Below are positions 39,963-47,637 of a stretch of 64,000 bases of DNA, one piece after another (the stretch's first letter is position 1; the number at the start of each line of letters is the position of its first letter). Origin of the DNA: an uncultured Prevotella sp. (GTDB taxonomy: Bacteria; Bacteroidota; Bacteroidia; Bacteroidales; Bacteroidaceae); NCBI GenBank assembly GCA_905211345.1, contig CAJMAO010000002.1:16098-80097 (forward strand). Direction: 5' to 3'. The position numbers and the translations under genes were made by a program. The notes under the pieces were generated by a model, which was not told the DNA's origin, searched no databases, and saw only the letters and a program-made list of their open reading frames with translations.

Positions 39963-40391
39963 TCACTCGGTGGCGTCCTCGCCGTCAAGTTCCAATCCGA
40001 CGGCGTATTTCCCTGCCTCTGCGAACTTGGCTTCCTTGTAAAGGTCGCTGGCGCGGAAACGCTTGCCGAGGTAAAGATTGAGGCGCACGCTCTCGATGTT
40101 GTTCACCGTGAAGTCGGCAAGCGTCTCGGCCGGTGATGTCTTCATTCCGATGCGGAAGATGCCGAGGTCGTCGATGCGCACGGCCTTACCGTCAAGCAGA
40201 AGCTCGCGCAAGCAAACCTCCATTTCGATAAGCACGCCCTTGATTGTCGCCTCCGAGAATACGCAATGGTGGTTTGCCATGTGCTTGACGAACTCGTCGA
40301 ACTCTACAAGCTCGTGTACTGCGCGGCCGTACCACTTGCCATAGTTTGCCGAATTGCTGCGAATGTCCTGATACTTCTTGTAACGTAACAT
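39963..40391 (-). CDS. HU-like DNA-binding protein (HU-HIG type)
   Basis: 142 residues. The beta-ribbon/helix pattern HELVEFDEFVKHMANHHCVFSEATIKGVLIEMEVCLRELLLDG, then GIFRIGMKTSPAET, fits the Bacteroidetes HU/IHF-related family. Such proteins bend DNA and are common on Bacteroidetes mobile elements. It is on the minus strand, opposite to its neighbours, with no other gene in its transcript, so it may be expressed in the lysogen. Confidence 0.8.
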   Translation of the reverse strand: MLRYKKYQDIRSNSANYGKWYGRAVHELVEFDEFVKHMANHHCVFSEATIKGVLIEMEVCLRELLLDGKAVRIDDLGIFRIGMKTSPAETLADFTVNNIESVRLNLYLGKRFRASDLYKEAKFAEAGKYAVGLELDGEDATE

Positions 40392-40531
40392 AATCTTGGT
40401 TTTAAGTTATACAATCTGTTTACGTTTGCAAATATACTGCATGCATCTTCAACATTACCGGTTACGATGCCTTGTTGTCAGTTACGGTTTGTTGTGTGCG
40501 GTTATGAAATGTTGAGATTGCGGATATTTAT

Positions 40532-40750
40532 ATGGAGGAATTTAGGATAAAGGAATACGGACGCACGGAACTCGCCATGATGTACTGCCCCGGCATAGCG
40601 CCGGAGTCAGCTTGGCGCAAACTGAAACGCTGGATGCTGCTAAGTCCCGGACTGCTCGCAAGCCTCCGCGGCAAAGGCTACGATGGCCGCTGCCGCTCGT
40701 TCACCCCGGCGCAAGTGCGCCTAATCATTGAAGCTCTTGGCGAACCTTGA
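40532..40750 (+). CDS. DUF4248 family small protein
   Basis: 72 residues: FRIKEYGRTELAMMYCPGIAPESAWRKLKRW then SFTPAQVRLIIEALGEP, the DUF4248 pattern, probably a winged-helix-like DNA-binding unit. It is often found beside HU-HIG genes, as here (divergent from it across 140 bp). Confidence 0.75.
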   Translation: MEEFRIKEYGRTELAMMYCPGIAPESAWRKLKRWMLLSPGLLASLRGKGYDGRCRSFTPAQVRLIIEALGEP

Positions 40751-40874
40751 CGGCGGACACCGCTCTGTAACGTTTTCTTATCCGTACCACTTCATGGACG
40801 GCATCCATCACAACTTAGGACTGCCACATCGTTAAATGATATTAATATTAATAACATTTCTATTGTTTCCCTTT

Positions 40875-40902
40875 GATATTAAAATTAATATCCGTATCTT
40901 TG
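40875..40902 (+). promoter_or_regulatory. hicAB promoter with palindromic operator
   Basis: GATATTAA-AA-TTAATATC (40875-40892) directly precedes -7 box TATCTTTG (40895-40902). A related GATATTAATATTAAT lies at about 40838. This fits autoregulation by the HTH-containing HicB. The 40751-40874 stretch contains the partial hairpin-repeat word GGACGGCATCC and no gene. Confidence 0.65.
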
Positions 40903-40922
40903 CATTGTTAATTTAATCATAA

Positions 40923-41111
40923 ATGAAATACAATGAATTAGAAAGGATTGTAAGAAAAGCCGGGTGTTACGATACAGGCCGACAACAGGCGGGGCATCCG
41001 TTATGGTACAGCCCCAAGACTGGAAAGCTATTCAAGATGAGTAACCACGGTTCGGAAGAAGTGGCTACAGGAACTTTAAACAAGATTAAAAAAGCGGCGG
41101 GGGTTCAATAA
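40923..41111 (+). CDS. hicA: HicA-type mRNA interferase toxin
   Basis: 62 residues, normal for HicA. The double-stranded RNA-binding-like fold is seen as ELERIVRKAGCYDTGRQQAGHPLWYSPKTG with the catalytic His in GHPLWY, then NHGSEEVATGTLNKIKKAAGV. It cleaves mRNA when not bound by HicB. It is first in the toxin-antitoxin operon. Confidence 0.88.
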   Translation: MKYNELERIVRKAGCYDTGRQQAGHPLWYSPKTGKLFKMSNHGSEEVATGTLNKIKKAAGVQ

Positions 41112-41128
41112 TCCCCTTCCGCCGCTTT
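41089..41128 (+). terminator. Hairpin between hicA and hicB
   Basis: AAAGCGGCGG (41091-41100) pairs with CCGCCGCTTT (41119-41128) around a GGGTTC-type loop. It overlaps the last codons of hicA. It may be an attenuator that sets the toxin to antitoxin ratio. Confidence 0.5.
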
Positions 41129-41251
41129 GCAAAATACAAGACGACAACCCTATTTTTTAGACAAATGGAAATGCGATTGTTTCACAACTGAATTAAAGCT
41201 ACGTTTTATATTAGAAGAGCATCTGACATTAATTATTAGGAGATTTATATT

Positions 41252-41662
41252 ATGGCAAAGAGAAAAGTCACCGCTGTTATAGAACGTGCAGGCGACGGCA
41301 CGTATAGCATCTATATGGATGCGGATGACATGGACTATCTTGTAACAGGAACCGGGAAGACAGTAGACGAAGCACGGAAAACGTTTGAAGATGGTTATGA
41401 GGATATACGTCGCTATTATGAGGAAGAAGGCAAGGACTTTGAGGATGTGGAATTTGTTTTCAAATACGATATGGCGTCTTTCCTGTCGTATTATTCCAAA
41501 GTCCTCTCGCTTGCAGGGCTGTCACGTTTGACGGGCATCAACCAACAGCAGTTGAGCCACTACGTTACGGGCAGACGGAACCCGTCCGAGAAAACCGTCG
41601 AAAAGATGCAAGAGGCCATACACAATTTCGGCCAAGACTTAAGCTCCGTACGGTTCGTATAA
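41252..41662 (+). CDS. hicB: HicB-type antitoxin with HTH
   Basis: 136 residues. The N-terminal HicB fold (VTAVIERAGDGTYSIYMDADDMDYLVTGTGKTVDEARKTFEDGYEDI) neutralises HicA, and the C-terminal XRE-type HTH (SLAGLSRLTGINQQQLSHYVTGRRNPSEKTVEKMQEAI) binds the operator upstream of hicA. It is separated from hicA by 140 bp, longer than usual, leaving room for a second promoter. Preceded by an AGGAG ribosome-binding site. Confidence 0.88.
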   Translation: MAKRKVTAVIERAGDGTYSIYMDADDMDYLVTGTGKTVDEARKTFEDGYEDIRRYYEEEGKDFEDVEFVFKYDMASFLSYYSKVLSLAGLSRLTGINQQQLSHYVTGRRNPSEKTVEKMQEAIHNFGQDLSSVRFV

Positions 41663-41681
41663 TTAGTGATTATAATAAATT

Positions 41682-41724
41682 AAGTAGTGGCATACTTCAA
41701 AAAGCAAGAAGCATGCCACTACTT
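41682..41724. terminator. Bidirectional terminator
   Basis: AAGTAGTGGCAT (41682-41693) and ATGCCACTACTT (41713-41724) form a 12-bp stem between convergent hicB and the minus-strand membrane protein gene. Confidence 0.85.
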
Positions 41725-41727
41725 GTT

Positions 41728-42573
41728 TTATTTTGGACCTTTCGTTATTATCAGCCTCTCGACTTTTTCAAGCCTGTCCTTATATTTCTGCTCGGCAGGG
41801 AATACGGATATGGCTTTTTCTACCACCGCCTTTTCGCGCAAATAGTCCTTGCGTTTCCTGTACAAAACCATTAGGCGGTCGAAAGAGTGCCTGGCAGAAT
41901 AAGGATTATCGCAAAAAACGTTCATTCCGTACACCTCAATAGCATCGTCAATCCTTCCTGCTTTTTCAAGCTCAATGCCTCTGTTATTCAGCTCGGCGCA
42001 ACGATACAATGCCTTTTCCCTTCTTGAGTATTCGTCGAGACGGTTCTCCATATCCTCGATTTTCTCTTTCGGCACGTCCACGTATTCGCTGGCATCATAG
42101 TATTTCATGTAAAAGTCGTCGTCCATTATACCGCCCTTGAAGAACAGGTTGAGATAGTCGTTTTTCACACGCACCATACCGTTGCCCAAGTCCTTTACAT
42201 AGTCATCCGTGCTTTTATCAGTATTAGACGGCATTTGTCGAACTGTGTTCACATCGGATGCGTTAAGGCCGCTTTGCAATTTCTTTATGTCCTTTTCATA
42301 TTCTTCCGTTACGAGCTTACGCGCGTCCGCCAAAGGCATATTGTTCAGCCTTATTGTACCCGGCAACCGTGCCATAAAGGTAATTACAGCATCATAGTGC
42401 TTCTTCAAGGCCGCCGTGTCCGTGGCTTCGTCCATCAGTTCCAAGTGCTTGTTTATACTCTCCACAACGCTGCGGTGTTCCTGCATGGCAGTATTTTTCT
42501 TCTTGCTGGAGCGGTGCAGGGTTATTAGCAGCATGGCCACTGCTATTGCAAGGATTATCAAGGCCAACGTCAT
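41728..42573 (-). CDS. Membrane-anchored helical-repeat protein, possible superinfection exclusion factor
   Basis: 281 residues. One N-terminal membrane helix (LALIILAIAVAMLLITL) and a long cytoplasmic part, helical, with a TPR-like C-terminal region (RCAELNNRGIELEKAGRIDDAIEVYGM...). It lies 8 bp after a repressor gene and is co-transcribed with it, so it is expressed in the lysogen. Membrane proteins in this position are often superinfection-exclusion or abortive-infection factors; that is inference only. Confidence 0.6.
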   Translation of the reverse strand: MTLALIILAIAVAMLLITLHRSSKKKNTAMQEHRSVVESINKHLELMDEATDTAALKKHYDAVITFMARLPGTIRLNNMPLADARKLVTEEYEKDIKKLQSGLNASDVNTVRQMPSNTDKSTDDYVKDLGNGMVRVKNDYLNLFFKGGIMDDDFYMKYYDASEYVDVPKEKIEDMENRLDEYSRREKALYRCAELNNRGIELEKAGRIDDAIEVYGMNVFCDNPYSARHSFDRLMVLYRKRKDYLREKAVVEKAISVFPAEQKYKDRLEKVERLIITKGPK

Positions 42574-42580
42574 ATCTTAT

Positions 42581-42856
42581 TTATTTTTCTGTTTCCACCT
42601 TCAAATTTATTTTCTTTCCGCAATGGGGGCAGGTTATAGTACCCTCGTCACCGCTCCCGACTTCCGAGGGCGACGCGAAGAGCTGCCAGATGGGCACGTC
42701 AAGGGCGGAGGCTATCTTTTCGAGGGTGTCGATAGATGGCATTGTCTTATTATTAATTAGATTGCTTATTGTCACTTTAGATACGTTCACCATCTCTGCC
42801 AATTTAACAGAAGATACCCCCCTTTCATTCATTACTTCTTTTATTCTCACTAACAT
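42581..42856 (-). CDS. XRE-family repressor with C-terminal zinc ribbon
   Basis: 91 residues. The N-terminal HTH is canonical (IKEVMNERGVSSVKLAEMVNVSKVTISNLINNKTMPSIDTLEKIASALDVPIWQLF), and the C-terminus has ITCPHCGKKI, half of a zinc ribbon. It is divergent from the 43033/43153 genes across a region with repeated operator words, so it probably controls them and itself. Confidence 0.8.
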   Translation of the reverse strand: MLVRIKEVMNERGVSSVKLAEMVNVSKVTISNLINNKTMPSIDTLEKIASALDVPIWQLFASPSEVGSGDEGTITCPHCGKKINLKVETEK

Positions 42857-43006
42857 AAAATATCACTTTACTTATAAACCGCTGCAAATATACTAATATT
42901 TTATGTAATGTAGTAAATGATAAAAGATTAGTTTATTAAATTATATTAAAGATAAAGTATTATTTAATCAAAAGTTTGTATGTAATAAAATATTACTTTA
43001 TCTTTG
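42857..43006. promoter_or_regulatory. Divergent control region with TAAAATATYACTTTA operators
   Basis: The minus-strand -7 box TATATTTG is at 42894-42887, and the plus-strand TATCTTTG at 42999-43006. The word TAAAATATYACTTTA occurs just before the repressor gene (about 42857) and again overlapping the plus-strand box (about 42986). An inverted, shorter AATATTTTATGTAAT lies near 42897. Confidence 0.65.
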
Positions 43007-43032
43007 CAATATCAAATTAAATATTTAAAGAA

Positions 43033-43116
43033 ATGGGAAATAATGATTTAATCGATACGCTGCTATGTATATTGGCTGCATCAGTGTTGGTCTTGGGAAT
43101 ATTTTGGTTTGGTTAA
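43033..43116 (+). CDS. 27-residue membrane peptide
   Basis: MGNNDLIDTLLCILAASVLV... one hydrophobic helix ending IFWFG. It is the first frame after the rightward promoter and upstream of the KilA-N gene. Too short for family assignment. Confidence 0.4.
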   Translation: MGNNDLIDTLLCILAASVLVLGIFWFG

Positions 43117-43152
43117 CCTGAATTAAATGAAACAAATATAAAGACAAGAATT

Positions 43153-43962
43153 ATGGAAACGTTGAGTAAGAATTTCAATTACAATGGCAGTTCCATTACT
43201 TTTAGCAAAGGCTACAACGTAATGGTAAATGCCACACAGATGGCTAAACCTTTCGGCAAACGTCCTGTTGATTGGTTGCAGAACCAACAAGCAAAAGATT
43301 TTATAGAAGCATTAGCCGAAGTGAGAAATAGCACATCGGCTGATTTAGTGAGAGTTACAAAGGGCGGCAACGACAAGAACGCGCAGGGCACATGGATGCA
43401 CGAAGACGTGGCCTTGGAGTTCGCGCGTTGGCTAAGCCCGATGTTCGCCATCTGGTGCAACGACCGGATTAAGGAGCTGCTTACCACTGGCACTACATCT
43501 ATTGCCAAGCCGCAGCCAAGCAAGCCCACCGCACCCGACCGCACCTACGAGTTTACCTCCCTCGACGTGGCCTCTGCCACGGGCAGGCGGCACAACAAGG
43601 TGCTGAAGGACATCAGGCGAAACCTCGCCAACGGCAGGCTCGACGCGGCCGACTTCGCCCTCTCCACGTACATGTACGGCACGAGGCCCTACCCGTGCTA
43701 CCGCATGACCGTGGCCGGGTGCTTCGACCTCGCATGCTCGCTCAGGCCGCAGAACTCGCGTGGCATGTTCGCCCTGCTGAAGTTCCGCAGCCTGCCGCAG
43801 CGTCCGCTGTTGCCGTCGCCGCAGGAGGCCGCTTGTGAACACACCCTCGCCGACACGCTCGTCGACGCATGTTGCGGCCTTAAGGCCCTGCGCACGAAGC
43901 ACCAGGAGATAGCCGCCGACATACTCACGGTGGAGAAGAGACTTAAGGAAATGTTGTTCTAA
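43153..43962 (+). CDS. KilA-N and Rha-like regulator
   Basis: 269 residues in three parts. KilA-N (about 1-115): GYNVMVNATQMAKPFGKRPVDWL and WMHEDVALEFARWLSPMFAIWCNDRIKELL. Rha-like (about 130-200): YEFTSLDVASATGRRHNKVLKDIRRNL and CYRMTVAGCFDLACSL. Then a helical tail ending EKRLKEMLF. It is an antirepressor-type phage regulator. GC content rises sharply after about 43500, pointing to a mosaic origin. It shares its tail and downstream context with the Rha gene at 18441. Confidence 0.82.
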   Translation: METLSKNFNYNGSSITFSKGYNVMVNATQMAKPFGKRPVDWLQNQQAKDFIEALAEVRNSTSADLVRVTKGGNDKNAQGTWMHEDVALEFARWLSPMFAIWCNDRIKELLTTGTTSIAKPQPSKPTAPDRTYEFTSLDVASATGRRHNKVLKDIRRNLANGRLDAADFALSTYMYGTRPYPCYRMTVAGCFDLACSLRPQNSRGMFALLKFRSLPQRPLLPSPQEAACEHTLADTLVDACCGLKALRTKHQEIAADILTVEKRLKEMLF

Positions 43963-43981
43963 CCCATTAAAACCGAAAATC

Positions 43982-44305
43982 ATGAAATTCCAAGACATAG
44001 ACTTAGTAGAGCTGACCGCAGGGACGGCAAAGGAAAGGTACGAGAATATGACGAACGAGGAGATAACCCACGAGGTCCTCGACAATGTGAACGACGCATA
44101 TTGGCGCATGCACTTTAGCCACGACACGAAGTCGCTGGCCTACGCGCTGTCGTTCTACCTCCTGAACTCCGACGACACGAAGAACTCAAAAATCGAGGTG
44201 GCGCGGGCGTTCACGCAGGTTTTCGAGACGCTCGACGCAATATCGGCCAACGCCGACGGCCTGAACGTCGCGGGGCTTGTCTCCGAACGCCTGATGAACT
44301 CGTGA
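43982..44305 (+). CDS. Small conserved protein (paralogue of 19012-19335)
   Basis: 107 residues, MKFQDIDLVEL..., sharing with the earlier copy the start, the TNEEI/NDEEI segment and LSFYLLNS. As before, it stands between a Rha-type gene and a CGWCCAAS array. Function unknown; the conserved linkage suggests it acts with the regulator or the array. Confidence 0.7.
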   Translation: MKFQDIDLVELTAGTAKERYENMTNEEITHEVLDNVNDAYWRMHFSHDTKSLAYALSFYLLNSDDTKNSKIEVARAFTQVFETLDAISANADGLNVAGLVSERLMNS

Positions 44306-44319
44306 ACACTGTACGCCTC

Positions 44320-44425
44320 AAGGATGCCGTCCTTTAACGTTTTTTAGATGGCATCCGCGAGCGATTTGGACGGTATCCGTTACCGATAAATACCGTCCAA
44401 AAAATGTTAAAAGGCCGCATCCGCC
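44320..44425. repeat. Intergenic hairpin repeat, copy 3
   Basis: GGATGCCGTC...GATGGCATCC stem, then GGACGGTATCCG, ACCGATAAATACCGTCC and GCCGCATCCGC. It parallels 12184-12300 block for block, with the first hairpin inverted in its loop (CTTTAACGTT here, AACGTTAAAG there). Confidence 0.75.
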
Positions 44426-44486
44426 CCTGTCATCCTCACGAATGGCAGGGGTTTTACTTATGCGTTTTTACCCAACTTTCCCCAAG

Positions 44487-44651
44487 CGTCCAAGAAAACG
44501 ACCAACACAGAGGCAAAAAACGTCCAAGTTTTCGACCAACGTTTTCCGCTTGCAAATCGCTGAATATCAAACGTTTACACTTGTCGATACATCAAAGCGT
44601 CCTAAAAAACGTCCAACGCTACAGTGAAAAACGTCCAAGTTTTCGACCAAC
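44487..44651 (+). repeat. Array of seven CGWCCAAS iterons (array 2)
   Basis: Seven exact CGWCCAAS copies and one degenerate CGTCCTAA, all on the + strand, in 165 bp. The DNA just before it (GGGGTTTT..ACCCAACTTTCCCC) also matches the DNA before array 1 (about 19387-19421). No gene is taken through it. Confidence 0.8.
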
Positions 44652-45098
44652 GCCGCCGATGCCGTTTGCGCCTGATGCTGAATGCCCATCTGCAAAAGAC
44701 CAAGAGTGTAACGCCGTAATCTGTTGTAAATCAAAATATTATGACACGTCGAAAACCGAAAACGTCTAAGCGCCGGCCCGTCTGTTCGGACTTATTTTTT
44801 CGGAAAGTACGTGATGTTCCCTCGCGTGCGCGCGTATGGATGTTTTTTCTTTTTATTTATTTTTCTTTTTATAGGGGTATGGGGGGATGTTTTTCTTTTT
44901 CTTTTTTTCTTTTAAAACTGTTTTGGCTGAAACCCGTTTTCGGAGCGTTGGGGCGGTTGTCGTTTTCTTGCGTTCTGAATGGACTTCGATGCCCTGCATG
45001 GTAAGATGTCCGCCCGTGGCTTTCCGTGCCGCTGTGAGGCTCGTGTTGCCCCTCTATCGGCTTTTTTTGTTAATGAGTTGGCGAAACGGTTAATATGA
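44652..45098. other. Non-coding stretch with polypyrimidine tract
   Basis: About 44840-44925 is almost pure C/T on the + strand (runs of TTTTTCTTTTTATTT and CTTTTTCTTTTTTTC) interrupted by GGGGTATGGGGGG. Short frames here look like chance. It parallels the AT-rich tract after array 1 in position but not in sequence. Confidence 0.45.
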
Positions 45099-45130
45099 TT
45101 TGCCTAACAAACGACAATTTATTAATTTTG
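45099..45130 (+). promoter_or_regulatory. Class I promoter 4 (large terminase)
   Basis: TTTGCCTAACAAA (45099-45111) and TAATTTTG (45123-45130), 11 nt apart: the weakest of the six class I sites but in the right place. Confidence 0.6.
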
Positions 45131-45162
45131 CAACAGGATAAGCTGGGCTGACGGACAGCAAT

Positions 45163-45222
45163 ATGTCTGTCAATCCGTTCGAGAAACTGATGAGGGAACT
45201 GCCTGACGAAGATGACGAATAA
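45163..45222 (+). CDS. 19-residue peptide upstream of large terminase
   Basis: MSVNPFEKLMRELPDEDDE. It matches the C-terminal tail of the small protein at 39801 (NPFLELMKELPDLD) and overlaps the terminase start by 11 bp. Either a translated leader or the remnant of a second copy of that gene. Confidence 0.5.
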   Translation: MSVNPFEKLMRELPDEDDE

Positions 45223-46723
45223 GGAACATAAACGCATGATGGCATGGCGCAACGACTGGACGCTCTTCGCCAAGGAGGTGCTACACGCACGCCTTGACGA
45301 AGAGCAGAATGATATATTGCGCTCCGTGCAGACTAACAAGATGACGGCAGTAGCCAGCGGTACCGCCCGTGGCAAGGACTTCATCGCCGCCTGTGCCGCA
45401 ATGTGCTTCATGTACCTTACCCCTCGCTTCGACCGTGATGGCAATTTGTCAAAGAACACTAAGATAGCCATGACCGCCCCCACAGGACGACAAGTCACGG
45501 ACATTATGATACCCGAGGTTTCGAGGCTTTACCGCAAGGCTGGTTTTCTGCCCGGCAGGCTTCTTGCCAACGGCATACGAACAAATTATGAGGAATGGTA
45601 TCTTACAGGTTTTAAGAGTTCCGCAGACAATACGGAGGCGTGGTCGGGTTTCCATGCCGTAAACACAATGTTCATCGTAACCGAGGCTTCAGGTATTCCC
45701 GATGTCACTTTCAACGCCATAGAGGGTAACTTGCAGGGCAATTCAAGGTTACTGATAGTGTTCAACCCGAACATAACAACCGGCTACGCCGCAAAGGCCA
45801 TGAAGTCTAAGCGTTTCAAGAAGTTTCGCCTTAATTCACTCAATGCGGAAAACGTAGTAAGGAAAAAGAACGTGATACCCGGACAGGTTGATTACGATTG
45901 GGTGAAAGACAAGGTGGAGACATGGTGCATCCTTATCCGGAAGGAAGATTTTGACGAAGGGCGAGGCGACTTTGTATTTGAAGGGAATTATTACACTCCA
46001 AACGACCTGTTCCGTGTCAAGGTGCTTGGAATGTTCCCGAAAGTCGCAGAGGATGTACTAATTCCTTACGAATGGGTTGAGATTGCCAACAACCGTTGGC
46101 GTGAGCTTCAGGAACAAGGCTTCAAGAGCAAGAAACACATACGCCTCGGTGTCGATGTCGCCGGAATGGGGCGCGACCGCTCCTGCTTCATCCCCCGCCA
46201 AGGCAGCTATGTGCCTGAAATAATCGCACGCAATTCGGGAGGTGCAGCCGACCACATGGCCGTGGCCGGTGAGACGCGCCAATACTTACTTGAAGACCCC
46301 AAGGCAAAGGCATTCATCGACACCATCGGGGAGGGCGCAGGAGTGTATTCACGTTTGCTCGAATTAGGATGCAATAACGCTTATTCCTGCAAGTTCTCGA
46401 ACGGAGTTAAAGGATTGCACGATATTACCGGATGTTATAATTTCGCCAATATGAGGGCCTACCTGTTTTGGTGCGTCCGTGACTGGCTAAATCCCAAGAA
46501 CGGTTTTAATCCTGCCTTGCCGCCTGACGACGAGCTTATGGAGGAACTTACCGAACCCCACTGGCAGTTTATGAGCGACGGCAGAATTATCATCGAGAAG
46601 AAGGATGAAATAAAGAAAAGGCTCAAGCGTTCGCCTGACAAGATGGACGCGTTGGCGAATACTTTTTACCCGTATGACTATGATTACGGGAATGATGAGC
46701 GATTATTGGAAGATTTTTTGTAG
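45212..46723 (+). CDS. terL: Terminase large subunit
   Basis: 503 residues. The ATPase half has a Walker A-like ASGTARGKD (about 49-56) and FIVTEASGIP (Walker B region). The nuclease half has HIRLGVDVAGMGRDRS, FIDTIGEGAGVYSRL and RSPDKMDALANTFYP (RNase H-like metal sites). It cuts and pumps phage DNA into the capsid through the portal. It is followed by a terminator and a long direct repeat rather than by the portal gene. Confidence 0.92.
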   Translation: MTNKEHKRMMAWRNDWTLFAKEVLHARLDEEQNDILRSVQTNKMTAVASGTARGKDFIAACAAMCFMYLTPRFDRDGNLSKNTKIAMTAPTGRQVTDIMIPEVSRLYRKAGFLPGRLLANGIRTNYEEWYLTGFKSSADNTEAWSGFHAVNTMFIVTEASGIPDVTFNAIEGNLQGNSRLLIVFNPNITTGYAAKAMKSKRFKKFRLNSLNAENVVRKKNVIPGQVDYDWVKDKVETWCILIRKEDFDEGRGDFVFEGNYYTPNDLFRVKVLGMFPKVAEDVLIPYEWVEIANNRWRELQEQGFKSKKHIRLGVDVAGMGRDRSCFIPRQGSYVPEIIARNSGGAADHMAVAGETRQYLLEDPKAKAFIDTIGEGAGVYSRLLELGCNNAYSCKFSNGVKGLHDITGCYNFANMRAYLFWCVRDWLNPKNGFNPALPPDDELMEELTEPHWQFMSDGRIIIEKKDEIKKRLKRSPDKMDALANTFYPYDYDYGNDERLLEDFL

Positions 46724-46763
46724 CTTTGCAGCCGAATCGTTTCTTTTACGATTCATTGCTCTT

Positions 46764-46799
46764 AGTGTTTCTTGTCCGTGAGGATAGGAAACACTTTTT
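46764..46799 (+). terminator. Terminator after large terminase
   Basis: AGTGTTTC (46764-46771) and GAAACACT (46788-46795) with partial inner pairing TTGTCC/GGATAG, then a T-run. Confidence 0.8.
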
Positions 46800-46800
46800 C

Positions 46801-47150
46801 ATCTGTTAAATCCCTTTAACACTTGTTTATCTGTATAAATTTGTTCCAATGCGTTAATTTTGACATCCCTTTTCATTGTTAAGTCCAAGTTAAGTTAATC
46901 AACCGTTAAATAATGATTTTCATGGCTTCTGCAAGTCTCAAAATTCCGCTCCATATACTTATACATTTTTTCAAAAACAATGTCTCCTACGTAACCGTTA
47001 AAGCACGTAAACAAAATCCGAACGCCTTAGTTAAACATCTGTAACGTATTGATATTCAATGTTTTAACGTTTTGAAACATCAAATATTATGAGTATATTT
47101 GCATAGCAAAATTAAACAATAACCATTTAAACAATAAGGAGACAAGAGTA
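46801..47150 (+). repeat. Long direct repeat, copy B, with class II promoter
   Basis: About 350 bp matching 9068-9417 in the same orientation. Differences are scattered single-base changes and small gaps, so the copies diverged after duplication. It ends at the start codon of a small gene, as copy A does. Confidence 0.85.
47050..47101 (+). promoter_or_regulatory. Class II promoter B with 33-bp operator
   Basis: TGATATTC...TTTTAACGTTTT...ACATCA (47050-47082) and TATATTTG (47094-47101), 11 nt apart. Confidence 0.75.
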
Positions 47151-47393
47151 ATGAAAACCTTTAAAGTTACAAAGAAAGCAGACATACAAGCACCTTTTCT
47201 TACATATGAGTCATATAGATTTGAAAAAGGAGACTTATACGCAGATGTATGGCTTACCTGGCATCACAATACGCCCGAATATTCAATTACTTATAGGAAG
47301 AAAGGTCAAATATACCCGGTAGAGTTCATGTCTCATTGTAAGACAGGACGAGGTGTCATTTCAAAAGTAGCCAAATTCTTAAACGTGAAATAA
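47151..47393 (+). CDS. Small protein, first gene of island B
   Basis: 80 residues, MKTFKVTKKADIQAPFL..., beta-rich with many aromatics, ending SKVAKFLNVK. Its two ends resemble the 88-residue protein at 18120 in the same promoter context. Function unknown. Confidence 0.6.
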   Translation: MKTFKVTKKADIQAPFLTYESYRFEKGDLYADVWLTWHHNTPEYSITYRKKGQIYPVEFMSHCKTGRGVISKVAKFLNVK

Positions 47394-47395
47394 CC

Positions 47396-47626
47396 ATGCC
47401 GACAAAGACCAACAAAGCCGTTCATCTTTTCAAGTCAGGCAACGTAAAAGAAGCGTTTGCGATATTCAGGACGTTCAGGATTGGCTTCACCAAAGACGAA
47501 CGCAGGACGCTCCAAATAGCAAGCGAGGTATTAAACGGAATGGGCAAGTTTTACAGCGACCTCGGAATAGACATCAGTCTTGAAGTGTCAAAGGCAAAGC
47601 AAATAGTAATCAACAAGTATTTTTAA
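47396..47626 (+). CDS. Small helical protein of island B
   Basis: 76 residues, basic and helical (AVHLFKSGNVKEAFAIFRTFRIGFTKDERRTLQIA), with a TPR-like feel (one helix pair). 2 bp after the previous stop. Function unknown. Confidence 0.55.
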   Translation: MPTKTNKAVHLFKSGNVKEAFAIFRTFRIGFTKDERRTLQIASEVLNGMGKFYSDLGIDISLEVSKAKQIVINKYF

Positions 47627-47637
47627 TCATAAGAGCA

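Noticed and set aside
44404..45004. ORFs through array 2 and the polypyrimidine tract
   Set aside because: Low-complexity Ser/Phe/Leu-rich frames created by the repeats and pyrimidine runs; no start context and no family pattern.
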